Positions 46,339 through 55,469 of a DNA stretch of 64,000 bases are shown piece after piece. The first letter of the stretch is position 1. Each line of letters opens with the position of its first letter. The position numbers and the translations under genes are program-made. The DNA is from Dickeya fangzhongdai (GTDB taxonomy: Bacteria; Pseudomonadota; Gammaproteobacteria; Enterobacterales; Enterobacteriaceae): contig NZ_CP025003.1 of assembly GCF_002812485.1 (NCBI RefSeq), positions 434,001-498,000 of the forward strand. Direction: 5' to 3'. The notes beneath the pieces are model-generated. The model made no database searches, was not told where the DNA came from, and was given only the letters and a program-made list of their open reading frames with translations.

Positions 46339-46536
46339 TATCGTTGCATTCTTCATGTCTTTTATCGGGGTGGTGTGTGGTGCGCCGCTCCGTCTTCTGA
46401 TGTTGTTCTTCCTCGTTGTTCTCTCAAACCGGTCAAATCCACAGAAACGGTCACATTCGGGCAGGTTAATTTATTGCTACATTTATTAGCGTGCTTATGT
46501 TAAGGCGCGATGATGGCCGTTAAAACGGCACTTTTT

Positions 46537-46552
46537 TGTGATATTCATCACC
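46537..46552 (+). promoter_or_regulatory. Likely CRP site upstream of the sugar operon
   Basis: TGTGATATTCATCACC matches the CRP consensus (TGTGA, six bases, TCACA) in nine of ten key positions. It lies 149 bases before the DeoR-type regulator gene, in an otherwise gene-free stretch (46339-46700). It fits catabolite control of a sugar operon. Confidence 0.65.
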
Positions 46553-46700
46553 TTTTAATCTGCCGGTGATGCAAATTTCATTTTTATTTTCCACCAGGAT
46601 CACTGAATGCAGCCCCGTCATTTTCCTGCCCCCGGTCTTTTGCCCAGGGCACATTTTGTGTTCCCGCTATCCATTACCTTTATTCCCACAGGAGGTCGCC

Positions 46701-47546
46701 ATGTTGCCGATTGAGCGTCAACAGCGCATTGTCGAGCAATTAACCGTGCATGGTCGTGTATTGGTTTCAGAGCTGGTGAGGTTATGCCAGGTGTCGCAGG
46801 AAACCATCCGGCGGGATTTATCGCTGCTGGAAAAGAAAGGCGTGTTATTACGCAGTCACGGCGGCGCGGTTATCGCGCAGCGCAGCCAGGGAAATATTCC
46901 GAATATAACAAGCGGCCACAGTGAACAGGAAGCCACATTTCGTCAGCGCATGAATGAAAATGTGTCGCAGAAAATGCAAATGGCTAAACGTGCGCTGGAT
47001 TTTATCAGCCCCGGCGATTGTATTTTACTGGACAGCAGCACCACCTGTTGGTTTCTGGCGCGGCAATTACCAGATATTGAATTAACGGTATTAACCAATT
47101 CATTGCGTACGGTGCAAACGCTGGCGCCGAAAGGCAATATTCGCACCATTTGTCTGGGCGGGGAATATTCCGATCGCTATGAAGATTTTAGCGGCGTGGT
47201 GGCGGAACAGCCGTTAAAGGAGTTTTTAATTAATAAGATTTTCTTTTCCTGTAGCAGTCTGGGCAATGACGGTTATTTACGCGAGGGAAATGAAAATAGC
47301 GCCCATTTAAAACAACAAATGCTGCTGGCGTCGGAAAGAAAATATTTATTAATGGACGCCAGTAAATTTTCTCATCCGTCATTCGCCCGTATTTGTCATT
47401 ACCGCGATGTGGATTTTCTGATTACCGACAGTTTGAAAGATAAAGCGCTTCAACAGGAACTGGCATGGAATGGCGTCAATATTATCGATTGCTCGCAACG
47501 GCCGTCCGCCATGCAGTTAATTAATAACTCGATCGGAGAAGCATAA
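46701..47546 (+). CDS. DeoR-family transcriptional regulator
   Basis: I start at MLPIERQQRIVEQLTVHGRV (46701) with AGGAGG five bases upstream; 281 residues. An open frame to 46566 adds 45 unlikely residues. The N-terminal winged helix (VSELVRLCQVSQETIRRDLS) is the DeoR signature. The C-terminal sugar-phosphate sensor has DSSTTCWFLA, VLTNSLR and a LMDASKFSHPSFARI block. It overlaps the binding-protein gene by one base, so it is part of the operon it probably represses. The inducer is likely a sugar phosphate made by the downstream kinases. Confidence 0.9.
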   Translation: MLPIERQQRIVEQLTVHGRVLVSELVRLCQVSQETIRRDLSLLEKKGVLLRSHGGAVIAQRSQGNIPNITSGHSEQEATFRQRMNENVSQKMQMAKRALDFISPGDCILLDSSTTCWFLARQLPDIELTVLTNSLRTVQTLAPKGNIRTICLGGEYSDRYEDFSGVVAEQPLKEFLINKIFFSCSSLGNDGYLREGNENSAHLKQQMLLASERKYLLMDASKFSHPSFARICHYRDVDFLITDSLKDKALQQELAWNGVNIIDCSQRPSAMQLINNSIGEA

Positions 47547-48526
47547 TGAAAAGAACCTTACTCGCCTGTACCCTGCTGGCGCTGTTCGCCGCTTCTGCCC
47601 ACGCCGCCGATAAGCTGCGCATGGGGGTGGTGGTGAAAATCGGCGGCATTCCGTGGTTCAACGCCATGGAAGCCGGCATCAAGAGCGAAGCGGCCAAACG
47701 CGGCATCGATGCCTGGCAGGTGGGGCCGACCTCGGCGGACCCGGCGCTTCAGGTGCGCGCCATCGAAGATCTGATCGCCCAGAAGGTGGATATCATCGGC
47801 GTGGTGCCGAACGACCCGAAGGTGCTGGAACCGGTGCTGAAACGCGCGCAGGAAGCGGGCATCAAGGTGCTGGTGCATGAGTCGCCGGGGCAGCAATACG
47901 CCGATTGGGATTTTGAACTGGTGGACGCCAAAACCCACGGCGAGAACCACATGAAAGCGCTGGCGGACTGCATGAAAGGCGAGGGCAAATACGCCGCTTA
48001 CGTCGGCAGCCTGACGGTGCCGCTGCACAACGCCTGGGTTGATTCCGCCGTGGCGTGGCAGAAAGCCCATTACCCGAAGATGCAACTGGTGGCGGACAAG
48101 TTCGGCGTCGGCGAATCGCTGGATGACTCCATCCGCACCACCAACGAACTGATGTCCAAATACCCCGACCTGAAAGGCATCATCGCCTTTGGTTCACAGG
48201 GGCCGATCGGCGCCGGGCGGGCGGTGATGGCGCGCAACAAGATTGACCAGATCTGCGTTATCGGTTCGTTCAGCCCCGGTCAGGGCCAGTCGCTGGTCAA
48301 CCGCGGCGCCATCAAGGGCGGCTATATCTGGAACCCGATGACGGCGGGCGAGGTATTCGTGCGGCTGGCGGACATGATCCAGAAGAAGGAAGCCATCACC
48401 GACGGCATGACCATCGACGGCCTGGGCAAGGTGAAGGTGGATAGCCAGACCCACACCATCCTCGGCAACACCACCGAGAGCCTGGATAAAACCAACCTGC
48501 CGAAACTGGTCAAAATGGGGCTGTAA
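47546..48526 (+). CDS. Sugar ABC transporter, periplasmic binding protein
   Basis: A 326-residue type I periplasmic binding protein with a signal peptide (1-20, ASAHA cleavage). It begins mature with ADKLRMGVVVKIGGIPWFNA, and the sequence resembles the RhaS/LsrB branch (autoinducer-2/rhamnose-like). DLIAQKVDIIGVVPNDPKVL is the typical strand-helix before the hinge. It opens an ABC operon with an AlsE-like epimerase, so the ligand may be allose, allulose or a similar hexose. Confidence 0.92.
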   Translation: MKRTLLACTLLALFAASAHAADKLRMGVVVKIGGIPWFNAMEAGIKSEAAKRGIDAWQVGPTSADPALQVRAIEDLIAQKVDIIGVVPNDPKVLEPVLKRAQEAGIKVLVHESPGQQYADWDFELVDAKTHGENHMKALADCMKGEGKYAAYVGSLTVPLHNAWVDSAVAWQKAHYPKMQLVADKFGVGESLDDSIRTTNELMSKYPDLKGIIAFGSQGPIGAGRAVMARNKIDQICVIGSFSPGQGQSLVNRGAIKGGYIWNPMTAGEVFVRLADMIQKKEAITDGMTIDGLGKVKVDSQTHTILGNTTESLDKTNLPKLVKMGL

Positions 48527-48529
48527 GCG

Positions 48530-50035
48530 ATGAACACGGCCGAACCACAGACGCTGATTGCGCTGGATAACCTGTCGAAGACCTTTGGCGGCAACCGGGC
48601 GCTGAGCGATATCTCGCTGTCGCTGATGGCGGGAGAAGTGCACTGTCTGGCCGGCACCAACGGCTGTGGCAAAAGTACCTTGATCAAGGTGATCGCCGGG
48701 GTGCATGCCCCAGACAGCGGCAGCCGTATCCGGCTGGGGGAGGGCGACACGATCGCCCGTCTCACCGCCCGGCAGGCGCGCGATTTTGGCGTTCAGGTGA
48801 TCTATCAGGATCTGTCGCTGTTTCCTAACCTGAGCGTGGCGGAGAATATCGCCTTCGAGCACAACCTGAACGGGCTGTTCGGCTGGTATAGCGCCCGCCG
48901 GGTACGGGACACCGCGCAGCGCATCATCAGCGAGTTGCAGTTTGACTTGCAACTGGATGCAAAGGTAGCGGCGCTGTCCATTGCGCAGCGTCAGCAGGTG
49001 GCGATCTGCCGGGCGTTGGTAGCGGACGCGCGGCTGGTGATCATGGACGAGCCGACCGCCTCGCTCACCCGCACCGAAGTTAATCAACTGCTGCGCACCG
49101 TGCGTTACCTGAAGGACAAAAACATCTGCGTGGTGTTCGTCAGCCACCGGCTGGACGAGGTGCTGGAGATATCCGATCGGGTGACGGTGATCCGCGATGG
49201 TCGCAAGGTCGGCACCTGGCCTGCCAGCGAGATGGACGGCGCCCGGCTGACCGAACTGATGACCGGCCTGAAGCTCGACTACCAACTGAAAACGCCCACC
49301 GGCGATCCGGATCGCGTGTTGCTGGAGGTGGAACGGCTGAGCCGCGCCGGGCAGTACCACGATGTCAGTTTCCGGCTGCATCAGGGCGAAGTGCTGGGGC
49401 TGTGCGGCCTGCTTGGCTCCGGGCGCACCGAACTGGCGCTGTCGCTGTTCGGTATGACCCAACCCGACGGCGGCAAAATCTGGCTCGACAGCAAACCGGT
49501 ACGCTTTCGCAACCATGAAGACGCCATCAAATCCGGTATCGGCTATGTATCGGAAGACCGACTAACGCTGGGGCTGATCCAACAGCAGTCGGTGGCGGAC
49601 AACATGGTGCTGACCATCCTCGATCAACTGCGCAACCGCTTCCACCTGATTGACGAATACCGCAAGAACACGCTGATCCTGCGTTGGATCCAGCAACTGG
49701 GCGTGCGGGTGGCGGATCCGGATCAGGCGATCTCCACGCTGTCCGGCGGCAACCAACAGAAGATCGTGCTGGCGAAATGGGTACTGACCCAACCGCGGAT
49801 CCTGATCCTCGACTCGCCTACCGTCGGGGTGGACGTGGGCGCCAAGGCCAGCATCTATCAGTTGATCCACCAACTGGCCCGCGAGGGGCTGGCCATCATC
49901 CTGATTTCCGATGAAGTGCCGGAGGTCTACTACAACTGCGACCGGGTACTGCATTTTCAGGACGGCACTATCCACGCCGAATACCGGCCGCACGACATCG
50001 CGCAGCAGCAACTGGCGGAGGTGATCAATGCCTGA
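48530..50035 (+). CDS. Sugar ABC transporter, duplicated ATPase (RbsA type)
   Basis: A 501-residue protein with two nucleotide-binding domains, as in RbsA/AlsA. The first has a normal Walker A (AGTNGCGKST, residues 41-50), a degenerate signature (LSIAQRQQVAI) and Walker B LVIMDEPTAS. The second has the usual degenerate P-loop (LLGSGRTEL) and a good LSGGNQQKIVLAKW signature with ILILDSPTVGVDVG. It starts three bases after the binding-protein stop. One gene serves as both ATPase halves for the two permeases that follow. Confidence 0.95.
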   Translation: MNTAEPQTLIALDNLSKTFGGNRALSDISLSLMAGEVHCLAGTNGCGKSTLIKVIAGVHAPDSGSRIRLGEGDTIARLTARQARDFGVQVIYQDLSLFPNLSVAENIAFEHNLNGLFGWYSARRVRDTAQRIISELQFDLQLDAKVAALSIAQRQQVAICRALVADARLVIMDEPTASLTRTEVNQLLRTVRYLKDKNICVVFVSHRLDEVLEISDRVTVIRDGRKVGTWPASEMDGARLTELMTGLKLDYQLKTPTGDPDRVLLEVERLSRAGQYHDVSFRLHQGEVLGLCGLLGSGRTELALSLFGMTQPDGGKIWLDSKPVRFRNHEDAIKSGIGYVSEDRLTLGLIQQQSVADNMVLTILDQLRNRFHLIDEYRKNTLILRWIQQLGVRVADPDQAISTLSGGNQQKIVLAKWVLTQPRILILDSPTVGVDVGAKASIYQLIHQLAREGLAIILISDEVPEVYYNCDRVLHFQDGTIHAEYRPHDIAQQQLAEVINA

Positions 50036-51017
50036 CGTATCCTGGTTGAAACCGCAGTCGAGTCAGGGCTGGCTGGCCTGGGTGCTGTTGTGTTTCGTGG
50101 TGTTTTTCTCGCTCGCCAGCGACCAGTTCCTGACGTTGCAGAATCTGCTCGACCTGGCGGATACCTACGCCGTCACCGGTATTTTCGCGCTGGGGCTGTT
50201 CGTGGTGCTGGTGACCGGCGGCATCGACATTTCGTTCGCGGCGGTGGCCTCGGTGACGCAGTACCTGATCGCCTCGCTGTTCGTACGCGCCGGCATCGAC
50301 AATCCGCTGCTCGGCATCGGGCTGGCGGTGCTGTGCGGCGCGCTGTTCGGCATGATCAACGCGGTGCTGATCTATTCGCTGCGCATCGTGTCGATCATCA
50401 TCACTATCAGTATGCAGTCGCTGCTGTTCGGGCTGCTGATGTGGCTCACCAACGGCCACAGCCTGTATAGCCTGCCGGAGTGGTGGGTGACATTGCGTAG
50501 CGTGCTGCCGTTTAGCGTCAATGGTCAGAGTTATCAGCTTGGCCTGCCGCTGACGCTGATGCTGGCGATCGCGCTGTTCACCTGGATCCTGCTCAACAAA
50601 ACCCACCTTGGCCGCCAGCTGTACGCCACCGGCGGCGATCAGGAGTCGGCGCGGCGCATCGGCATTCGCGTCGGGCTGATCCACCTGCTGGCTTACGGCT
50701 ATCTCGGCGTGATGGCGGCGGTTGGCGGGCTGGTGCAGGTCTACCGCGTCGGCGAAGTGGTGCCGAACGCGCTGGTGGGCGGCGAACTGGATGTGCTGGC
50801 CGCCACCGTGCTGGGCGGCGCCAGCCTGATGGGCGGCAAAGGCACCGTCACCGGTACGCTGATGGGCGTATTTCTGATCGCCATCCTCAAAAACGGCCTC
50901 AACCTGATTGGCGTCTCCAGCTACTTCATGAACATCGTCATCGGCGCGGTGATCATGCTGGCGATAACCGTTACCCACTACAAGAAACGGAAGGAAACCG
51001 ATGTCAGTTTTACCTGA
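50028..51017 (+). CDS. Sugar ABC transporter permease 1
   Basis: A 329-residue BPD_transp_2 permease with about ten hydrophobic segments. FALGLFVVLVTGGIDISFAA and ANGLVGGELD-like VVPNALVGGELDVLAATVLG are the conserved family regions, with GGKGTVTGTLMG near the end. Overlaps the ATPase gene by eight bases. Confidence 0.93.
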   Translation: MPDVSWLKPQSSQGWLAWVLLCFVVFFSLASDQFLTLQNLLDLADTYAVTGIFALGLFVVLVTGGIDISFAAVASVTQYLIASLFVRAGIDNPLLGIGLAVLCGALFGMINAVLIYSLRIVSIIITISMQSLLFGLLMWLTNGHSLYSLPEWWVTLRSVLPFSVNGQSYQLGLPLTLMLAIALFTWILLNKTHLGRQLYATGGDQESARRIGIRVGLIHLLAYGYLGVMAAVGGLVQVYRVGEVVPNALVGGELDVLAATVLGGASLMGGKGTVTGTLMGVFLIAILKNGLNLIGVSSYFMNIVIGAVIMLAITVTHYKKRKETDVSFT

Positions 51018-52101
51018 ACGACAGGCGTATTCCGCCATGAACCCCGTTACCCGGTTACGCGCCGCTGTCCGTCTGGCGGGCGGCGCGCATCCCGGTCTGT
51101 TGCTGCTGATCGCCATCGCTGTCGCCGCCTTTACGCTGGCGCTGCCGGGGCGCTTTTTCACCGGCTCGACCTTCATGAGCATGGCGTTCCAGTTGCCGGA
51201 ACTGGGGCTGTTCACGCTGGCGATGTTCGTCGCCATCCTGAGCGGCGGCCTGAATCTGTGCATCATCGCCACCGCCAACCTTACCAGCCTGTTTATCGCC
51301 TGGGTGCTGCTGAATTATCTGCCGTCCGGCGCAGGCACCGCGCTGCAACTGCTGTGGCTCGGCATCGGCGTGCTGGGGGCGGTGGCGATTGCGGTGCTGA
51401 TCGGCGGCGTCACCGGGTTGATGGTGACCAAAGTGGGCGCGCACCCGATTCTGGTGACGCTCGCCACCATGATGACGGTCAACGGCATCGGCATCTGGCT
51501 GACGCGCGGCGCGGCGGTGAGCGGTATGCCGGAGGTGGTGCGCACGCTCGGTTCCGGCACCCTGCTCGGCGTGCCGCTGCCGCTCTACCTGTTTCTGCTG
51601 GCGGCCGCGGCGATGGCGCTGTTCCTCGGCAAAACCCGCGCCGGCAAGTGCATCTATATGGGCGGCAGCAACATCAACGCCACCTGGTTCAGCGGCATCA
51701 ACACCCACCGCATGCTGGTGCTGGTGTACGTCATCTCCAGCTTGCTGTGCGTGCTGGCCGGGCTGGTGATGATGGCGCGCTTTAACTCGGCGCGCATCGG
51801 CTACGGCGATTCCTACCTGCTGCTGACGGTGCTGGCGATCATTCTCGGCGGCGCTGACCCCAACGGCGGTTTCGGCCGCGTCACCGGCGTGGTGCTGGCG
51901 CTGGTGGCGCTACAGATCCTCTCCACCGGTTTCAACCTGCTGAACATCAGCCAGCACTTCAGCCTGGCGATGTGGGGCGCGGTGCTGATCGTGGTGCTGT
52001 CGCTCAAGTTCTTCAAAAACCAGTACATCCATTACCGGGCCGTGCGCCGCAGCGTGCGGCTGGCCCGCCAGTCACCGTTAAACGATAAAAAGGACGTCTG
52101 A
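51001..52101 (+). CDS. Sugar ABC transporter permease 2
   Basis: A 366-residue second permease of the same family, with LFTLAMFVAILSGGLNLCII, LTVLAIILGGADPNGGFGRV and a conserved C-terminal region. It overlaps permease 1 by 17 bases. The first ATG (51001) has an AAGGAAACCG site; a second at 51037 is possible. Two different permeases imply a heterodimer, as in the Lsr transporter. Confidence 0.92.
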   Translation: MSVLPERQAYSAMNPVTRLRAAVRLAGGAHPGLLLLIAIAVAAFTLALPGRFFTGSTFMSMAFQLPELGLFTLAMFVAILSGGLNLCIIATANLTSLFIAWVLLNYLPSGAGTALQLLWLGIGVLGAVAIAVLIGGVTGLMVTKVGAHPILVTLATMMTVNGIGIWLTRGAAVSGMPEVVRTLGSGTLLGVPLPLYLFLLAAAAMALFLGKTRAGKCIYMGGSNINATWFSGINTHRMLVLVYVISSLLCVLAGLVMMARFNSARIGYGDSYLLLTVLAIILGGADPNGGFGRVTGVVLALVALQILSTGFNLLNISQHFSLAMWGAVLIVVLSLKFFKNQYIHYRAVRRSVRLARQSPLNDKKDV

Positions 52102-52793
52102 TGCGTACTCAACTCTCCCCCTCGCTGATGTGCATGAATCTCATGGAGATTAAGCAGCAACTGGCGGTGCTGGACACCCGGGCCGATTTTCTGCACGTGG
52201 ACATCATGGATGGGCACTACGTCAAGAACATCACCCTGTCGCCGTTTTTCATCGAGCAGATTCGGCCGTTTACCCGCGTGGCTATCGACGTGCATCTGAT
52301 GGTGGAAGCGCCGACCGATTTTATCGACGCGGTGGCGAAGGCCGGGGCGGACGTCATCTGCCCGCACGCCGAAACCATCAACCGCGACGCGTTCCGGGTC
52401 ATCAACCAGATCCGCGCGCTGAATCGCCGGGTCGGCGTGGTGCTCAACCCGGCGACGCCGGTGTCGTTCATTCGTCACTACATTCACCTGCTGGACAAGA
52501 TCACGGTGATGACGGTGGATCCTGGTTACGCCGGCCAGCCGTTTATTCCGGAAATGGTGAACAAGATCGCGGAACTGCGCGATCTGAAAGCGCGGCACGG
52601 CCACCGCTATCTAATCGAGGTGGACGGCTCCTGCAACCAGCGCACTTACGGCACGCTGCTGGCGGCGGGCGCCGAGGTGCTGATCGTCGGCACCTCCGGT
52701 CTGTTCGGCCTGCACGATCGGCTGGAGCAGGCGTGGGACCTGATGCAAAGGCACATCGCGCAGGCGAAGGGCGCGCTAAGCGAGTCCGCGTGA
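52101..52793 (+). CDS. alsE: D-allulose-6-phosphate 3-epimerase, AlsE-like
   Basis: A 230-residue TIM barrel of the ribulose-phosphate 3-epimerase family, closer to AlsE than to Rpe: ISPSLMCM-like LSPSLMCMNLMEIKQQL, FLHVDIMDGHYVKNITLSPF, CPHAETINRDAFRVI, DKITVMTVDPGYAGQPFIPE and IEVDGSCNQRTYGTLLAAGA. The metal ligands His and Asp are in place. AlsE turns allulose-6-phosphate into fructose-6-phosphate. Its ATG overlaps the permease stop, and the next kinase ATG overlaps its stop. The biochemical assignment is likely but not certain. Confidence 0.82.
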   Translation: MRTQLSPSLMCMNLMEIKQQLAVLDTRADFLHVDIMDGHYVKNITLSPFFIEQIRPFTRVAIDVHLMVEAPTDFIDAVAKAGADVICPHAETINRDAFRVINQIRALNRRVGVVLNPATPVSFIRHYIHLLDKITVMTVDPGYAGQPFIPEMVNKIAELRDLKARHGHRYLIEVDGSCNQRTYGTLLAAGAEVLIVGTSGLFGLHDRLEQAWDLMQRHIAQAKGALSESA

Positions 52794-53686
52794 TGACCGG
52801 CTGGTTGGGGGTGGATATCGGCGGCACCAGCACCCGGTTGCTGGTGATGGACGCGCAGCGTCGCTGGTCAGGGTTTCACAAAGTGCCTACCGCCAGCTGG
52901 GCGCGTCAGCCGGACGCGCTCGGCGCGCTGGCCGGGGTGCTGCGTCCGGCGCTGGCGGCGGCTGAATGCGCCATCGGCGGCGTAATGCTGGGGCTGCCGG
53001 GTATCCTCAGCCACGACCGCCAGCAGGTGGTGTCGCTGCCGTTTATCCCCGCGCTGGATGATCAACCGGTGGCGCGCCAACTGGCGGAGCGGGTGGGCGT
53101 GCCGGTGGCGATGGACAAAGACGTCAACCACCTGATGCTGTGGGATCTGCTGCAACTGGAACGCCTGCCGCAGCATGCGGTGGGGGTGTACCTCGGCACC
53201 GGCATGGGCAACAGCCTGTGGCTCAACGGCCAGTTTTACCACGGCCGGCACGGCGGTTCCGGCGAACTGGGGCACATTCCGTGGCCGGACAATCCGCTGG
53301 CCTGCCCGTGCGGCAACGAAGGCTGCGTAGAGACTATCGCCAGCGGTCACTGGCTGAGTCAGTGGGCGCAGGCGCACTGCCCGGAACTGCCGCTTTCAGC
53401 GCTGTTTTCAGCGCAGCGTGACCACCCGGATCTGCGCGCGTTCATCGACCGGCTGGCGAAAACCATCGCGGCGGAAATGAATATTCTGGACCCGGAATAC
53501 CTGATTCTGGGCGGCGGGGTGCTGGCGATGGCGGACTTCCCGCTCGAACAGCTTCAGTCGCTGCTGGTGCGCCATCTGCGCCCGCCGGTGACCCGGCGCG
53601 GGCTGAAACTGGTCGTCAGCGCCGCCACCGATCACACCGGATGCCGCGGCGCCTGTCTGGCGGCGGAACGTTATTTCGGGAGATAA
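52793..53686 (+). CDS. ROK-family sugar kinase, AlsK-like
   Basis: I start at MTGWLGVDIGGTSTRLLVMD (52793), which overlaps the epimerase stop (TGATG); 297 residues. The ATP loop is DIGGTSTR. The ROK zinc motif is CPCGNEGCVETIAS. VAMDKDVNHLMLWDL carries the catalytic Asp. Position after alsE matches E. coli AlsK (allose kinase). A second, PfkB-type kinase follows, so the division of labour is open. Confidence 0.88.
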   Translation: MTGWLGVDIGGTSTRLLVMDAQRRWSGFHKVPTASWARQPDALGALAGVLRPALAAAECAIGGVMLGLPGILSHDRQQVVSLPFIPALDDQPVARQLAERVGVPVAMDKDVNHLMLWDLLQLERLPQHAVGVYLGTGMGNSLWLNGQFYHGRHGGSGELGHIPWPDNPLACPCGNEGCVETIASGHWLSQWAQAHCPELPLSALFSAQRDHPDLRAFIDRLAKTIAAEMNILDPEYLILGGGVLAMADFPLEQLQSLLVRHLRPPVTRRGLKLVVSAATDHTGCRGACLAAERYFGR

Positions 53687-53724
53687 CGTGATGTGGGGCG
53701 ATGACATATTTGGGGAGAGCAGGT

Positions 53725-54738
53725 ATGAAAGGTAAGGTGTGCGTGTTTGGCTCGTTCAATCTGGATATCGTCTCGCACATGCAGCGCTTTCCGGCGCCCG
53801 GCGAGTCGTTGATTGCCCAGCACAGTATGATGGGGCCGGGCGGCAAGGGCGCCAATCAGGCGATGGCGGCGATGCGGGCCGGGGCGCGGGTGCACTATAT
53901 CGGCAAGGTCGGGCGGGATGATTTCGGCTCCTACGCCCGTCGCCATCTGGAACACAGCGGTTTTGACGCCATCACCCTGTTCACCTGCAAGGAAAAACCG
54001 ACCGGCAACGCGCTGATTTATGTGGCGGGCGACGACGCCGAGAACATGATTTCGGTCTACCCCGGCGCCAATCTCACCGTCACCGCCGTCGAAGTCGCCC
54101 GCTGTCGGCCGACGGTGGCGGCGGCAGACATCCTTTTGATGCAACTGGAAAATAATCTGAGCGCCATTCAGCGCATGATGGACACCGCCCGCGAGGCGGG
54201 CACCTACGTCATCGTCAACCCGGCGCCGTGGCAGAAGGTCAGCAACGCTTTTCTGCGTCACGTCGATCTGCTCACCCCCAACAGCACCGAAGTAGCTCAG
54301 CTCACCGGCGTCGCCGTCAGTGACTGGGACAGCGCCCAACGCGCCGCCGAGGTGCTACACGACAAGGGCGTGGCGAAATTGCTGATTACGCTGGGCACGC
54401 AGGGCGCGCTGCTGTCCACCGGCGACAGTCTGGCGCGTATTCCGGTATTCCCGGCGCAACCGAAAGACACCACCGGCGCGGGCGATGCCTTCAACGGCGC
54501 GCTGGCGGCCCGGCTGGCGGCGGGGGAAGCGCTGGCCGAGGCGGCGCTGTTCGCCTCCGCCTACGCGGCGGTGTGCGTTGAACGGGAAGGCGCAGCCAAC
54601 GCCATGCCGCTCTACGCCGATGCGCTGGCGCGCCTGCAAGCCTGGCCGGCGCTGGCAATCGAGTGGCTGCGCGGCGGAGCGACCGCGTCGGATAGCGTTA
54701 TTGCTGATACAGAAAACGACACAGCTGAAACGCCATAA
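53725..54738 (+). CDS. PfkB-family sugar kinase, ribokinase-like
   Basis: I start at MKGKVCVFGSFNLDIVSHMQ (53725) behind GGAGAGCAGGT; 337 residues. FGSFNLDIV and GPGGKGANQAMAAMRAGA are the N-terminal sugar site of ribokinases. DTTGAGDAFNGALAARLAAG has the catalytic Asp and anion hole. It closes the sugar operon. Its last 41 bases overlap the convergent exporter gene, giving a slightly longer, low-complexity C terminus than usual. The likely substrate is the ketohexose or pentose taken up by the ABC system. Confidence 0.9.
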   Translation: MKGKVCVFGSFNLDIVSHMQRFPAPGESLIAQHSMMGPGGKGANQAMAAMRAGARVHYIGKVGRDDFGSYARRHLEHSGFDAITLFTCKEKPTGNALIYVAGDDAENMISVYPGANLTVTAVEVARCRPTVAAADILLMQLENNLSAIQRMMDTAREAGTYVIVNPAPWQKVSNAFLRHVDLLTPNSTEVAQLTGVAVSDWDSAQRAAEVLHDKGVAKLLITLGTQGALLSTGDSLARIPVFPAQPKDTTGAGDAFNGALAARLAAGEALAEAALFASAYAAVCVEREGAANAMPLYADALARLQAWPALAIEWLRGGATASDSVIADTENDTAETP

Positions 54739-55324
54739 AAATCATGTAGCAGCCGATCAGGCTATCGATGATGCGCCAGGTTAGCGGGTTGGCGAAATAG
54801 CGCGAGCAGGCGGCGGCTGTGTAGCCGATGGTGTAGAACCAGATCAACGACGCGCTGATGGAGCCGGCCAGATAAAACAGTTTCAGGTCGGGGGCGATGC
54901 CGGAGGAAATGCCGCCGATGATTGCCACCGTGTCCAGATAGACATGCGGATTCAGCAGGCTGACCGCCAGACAGGCGCCGATCACCGTGCGCCGGCGGCG
55001 CAGGCCGTCGCCCTGCGTGGTGAGCGTCAGCTGATTGTTGCCGCGCCAGGCGCTTTTCAGCGCGTTATAACCGTACCACAGCAGAAACAGCACCCCGGCC
55101 AGCGTCAGCGCGGTGATCGCCGGTTTGCTGTCGTTGATGATTTTGCCAAGACCCAGCACGCCGAGCGTCATCAGCGCCATATCGCATAAAAAGCACACCG
55201 AACTGACCCAGAACACGTGCTCCCGGCGCATCCCCTGACGCAACACGAACGAATTCTGCGCGCCGATCGCGACGATCAAACCGGCACTGGTCATAAAACC
55301 GGTGATAAAAACAGGCATTGGCAT
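54698..55324 (-). CDS. LysE/ArgO-family amino acid exporter
   Basis: A 208-residue membrane protein with six hydrophobic segments. It starts MPMPVFITGFMTSAGLIVAI with GAQNSFVLRQGMRREHV directly after, the LysE/ArgO hallmark, and ACLAVSLLNPHVYLDTVAII later (the conserved LNPHxYLD). It exports basic amino acids such as arginine or lysine. Its 3' end overlaps the convergent kinase gene by 41 bases. No linked LysG/ArgP regulator is seen. Confidence 0.92.
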   Translation of the reverse strand: MPMPVFITGFMTSAGLIVAIGAQNSFVLRQGMRREHVFWVSSVCFLCDMALMTLGVLGLGKIINDSKPAITALTLAGVLFLLWYGYNALKSAWRGNNQLTLTTQGDGLRRRRTVIGACLAVSLLNPHVYLDTVAIIGGISSGIAPDLKLFYLAGSISASLIWFYTIGYTAAACSRYFANPLTWRIIDSLIGCYMIFMAFQLCRFLYQQ

Positions 55325-55469
55325 GGTTTCTCTTTAATCCCGAATGAATCAATAACGTGAGGAATGAGGCCGGGGCGGGCATTATTCCCCGCGTCCGGCG
55401 CTCGGCGTGCATCATTGATAAATTACGGCGCTAAGGCCAATGAATAGATTTAATCGGCAATCAGGCAGG

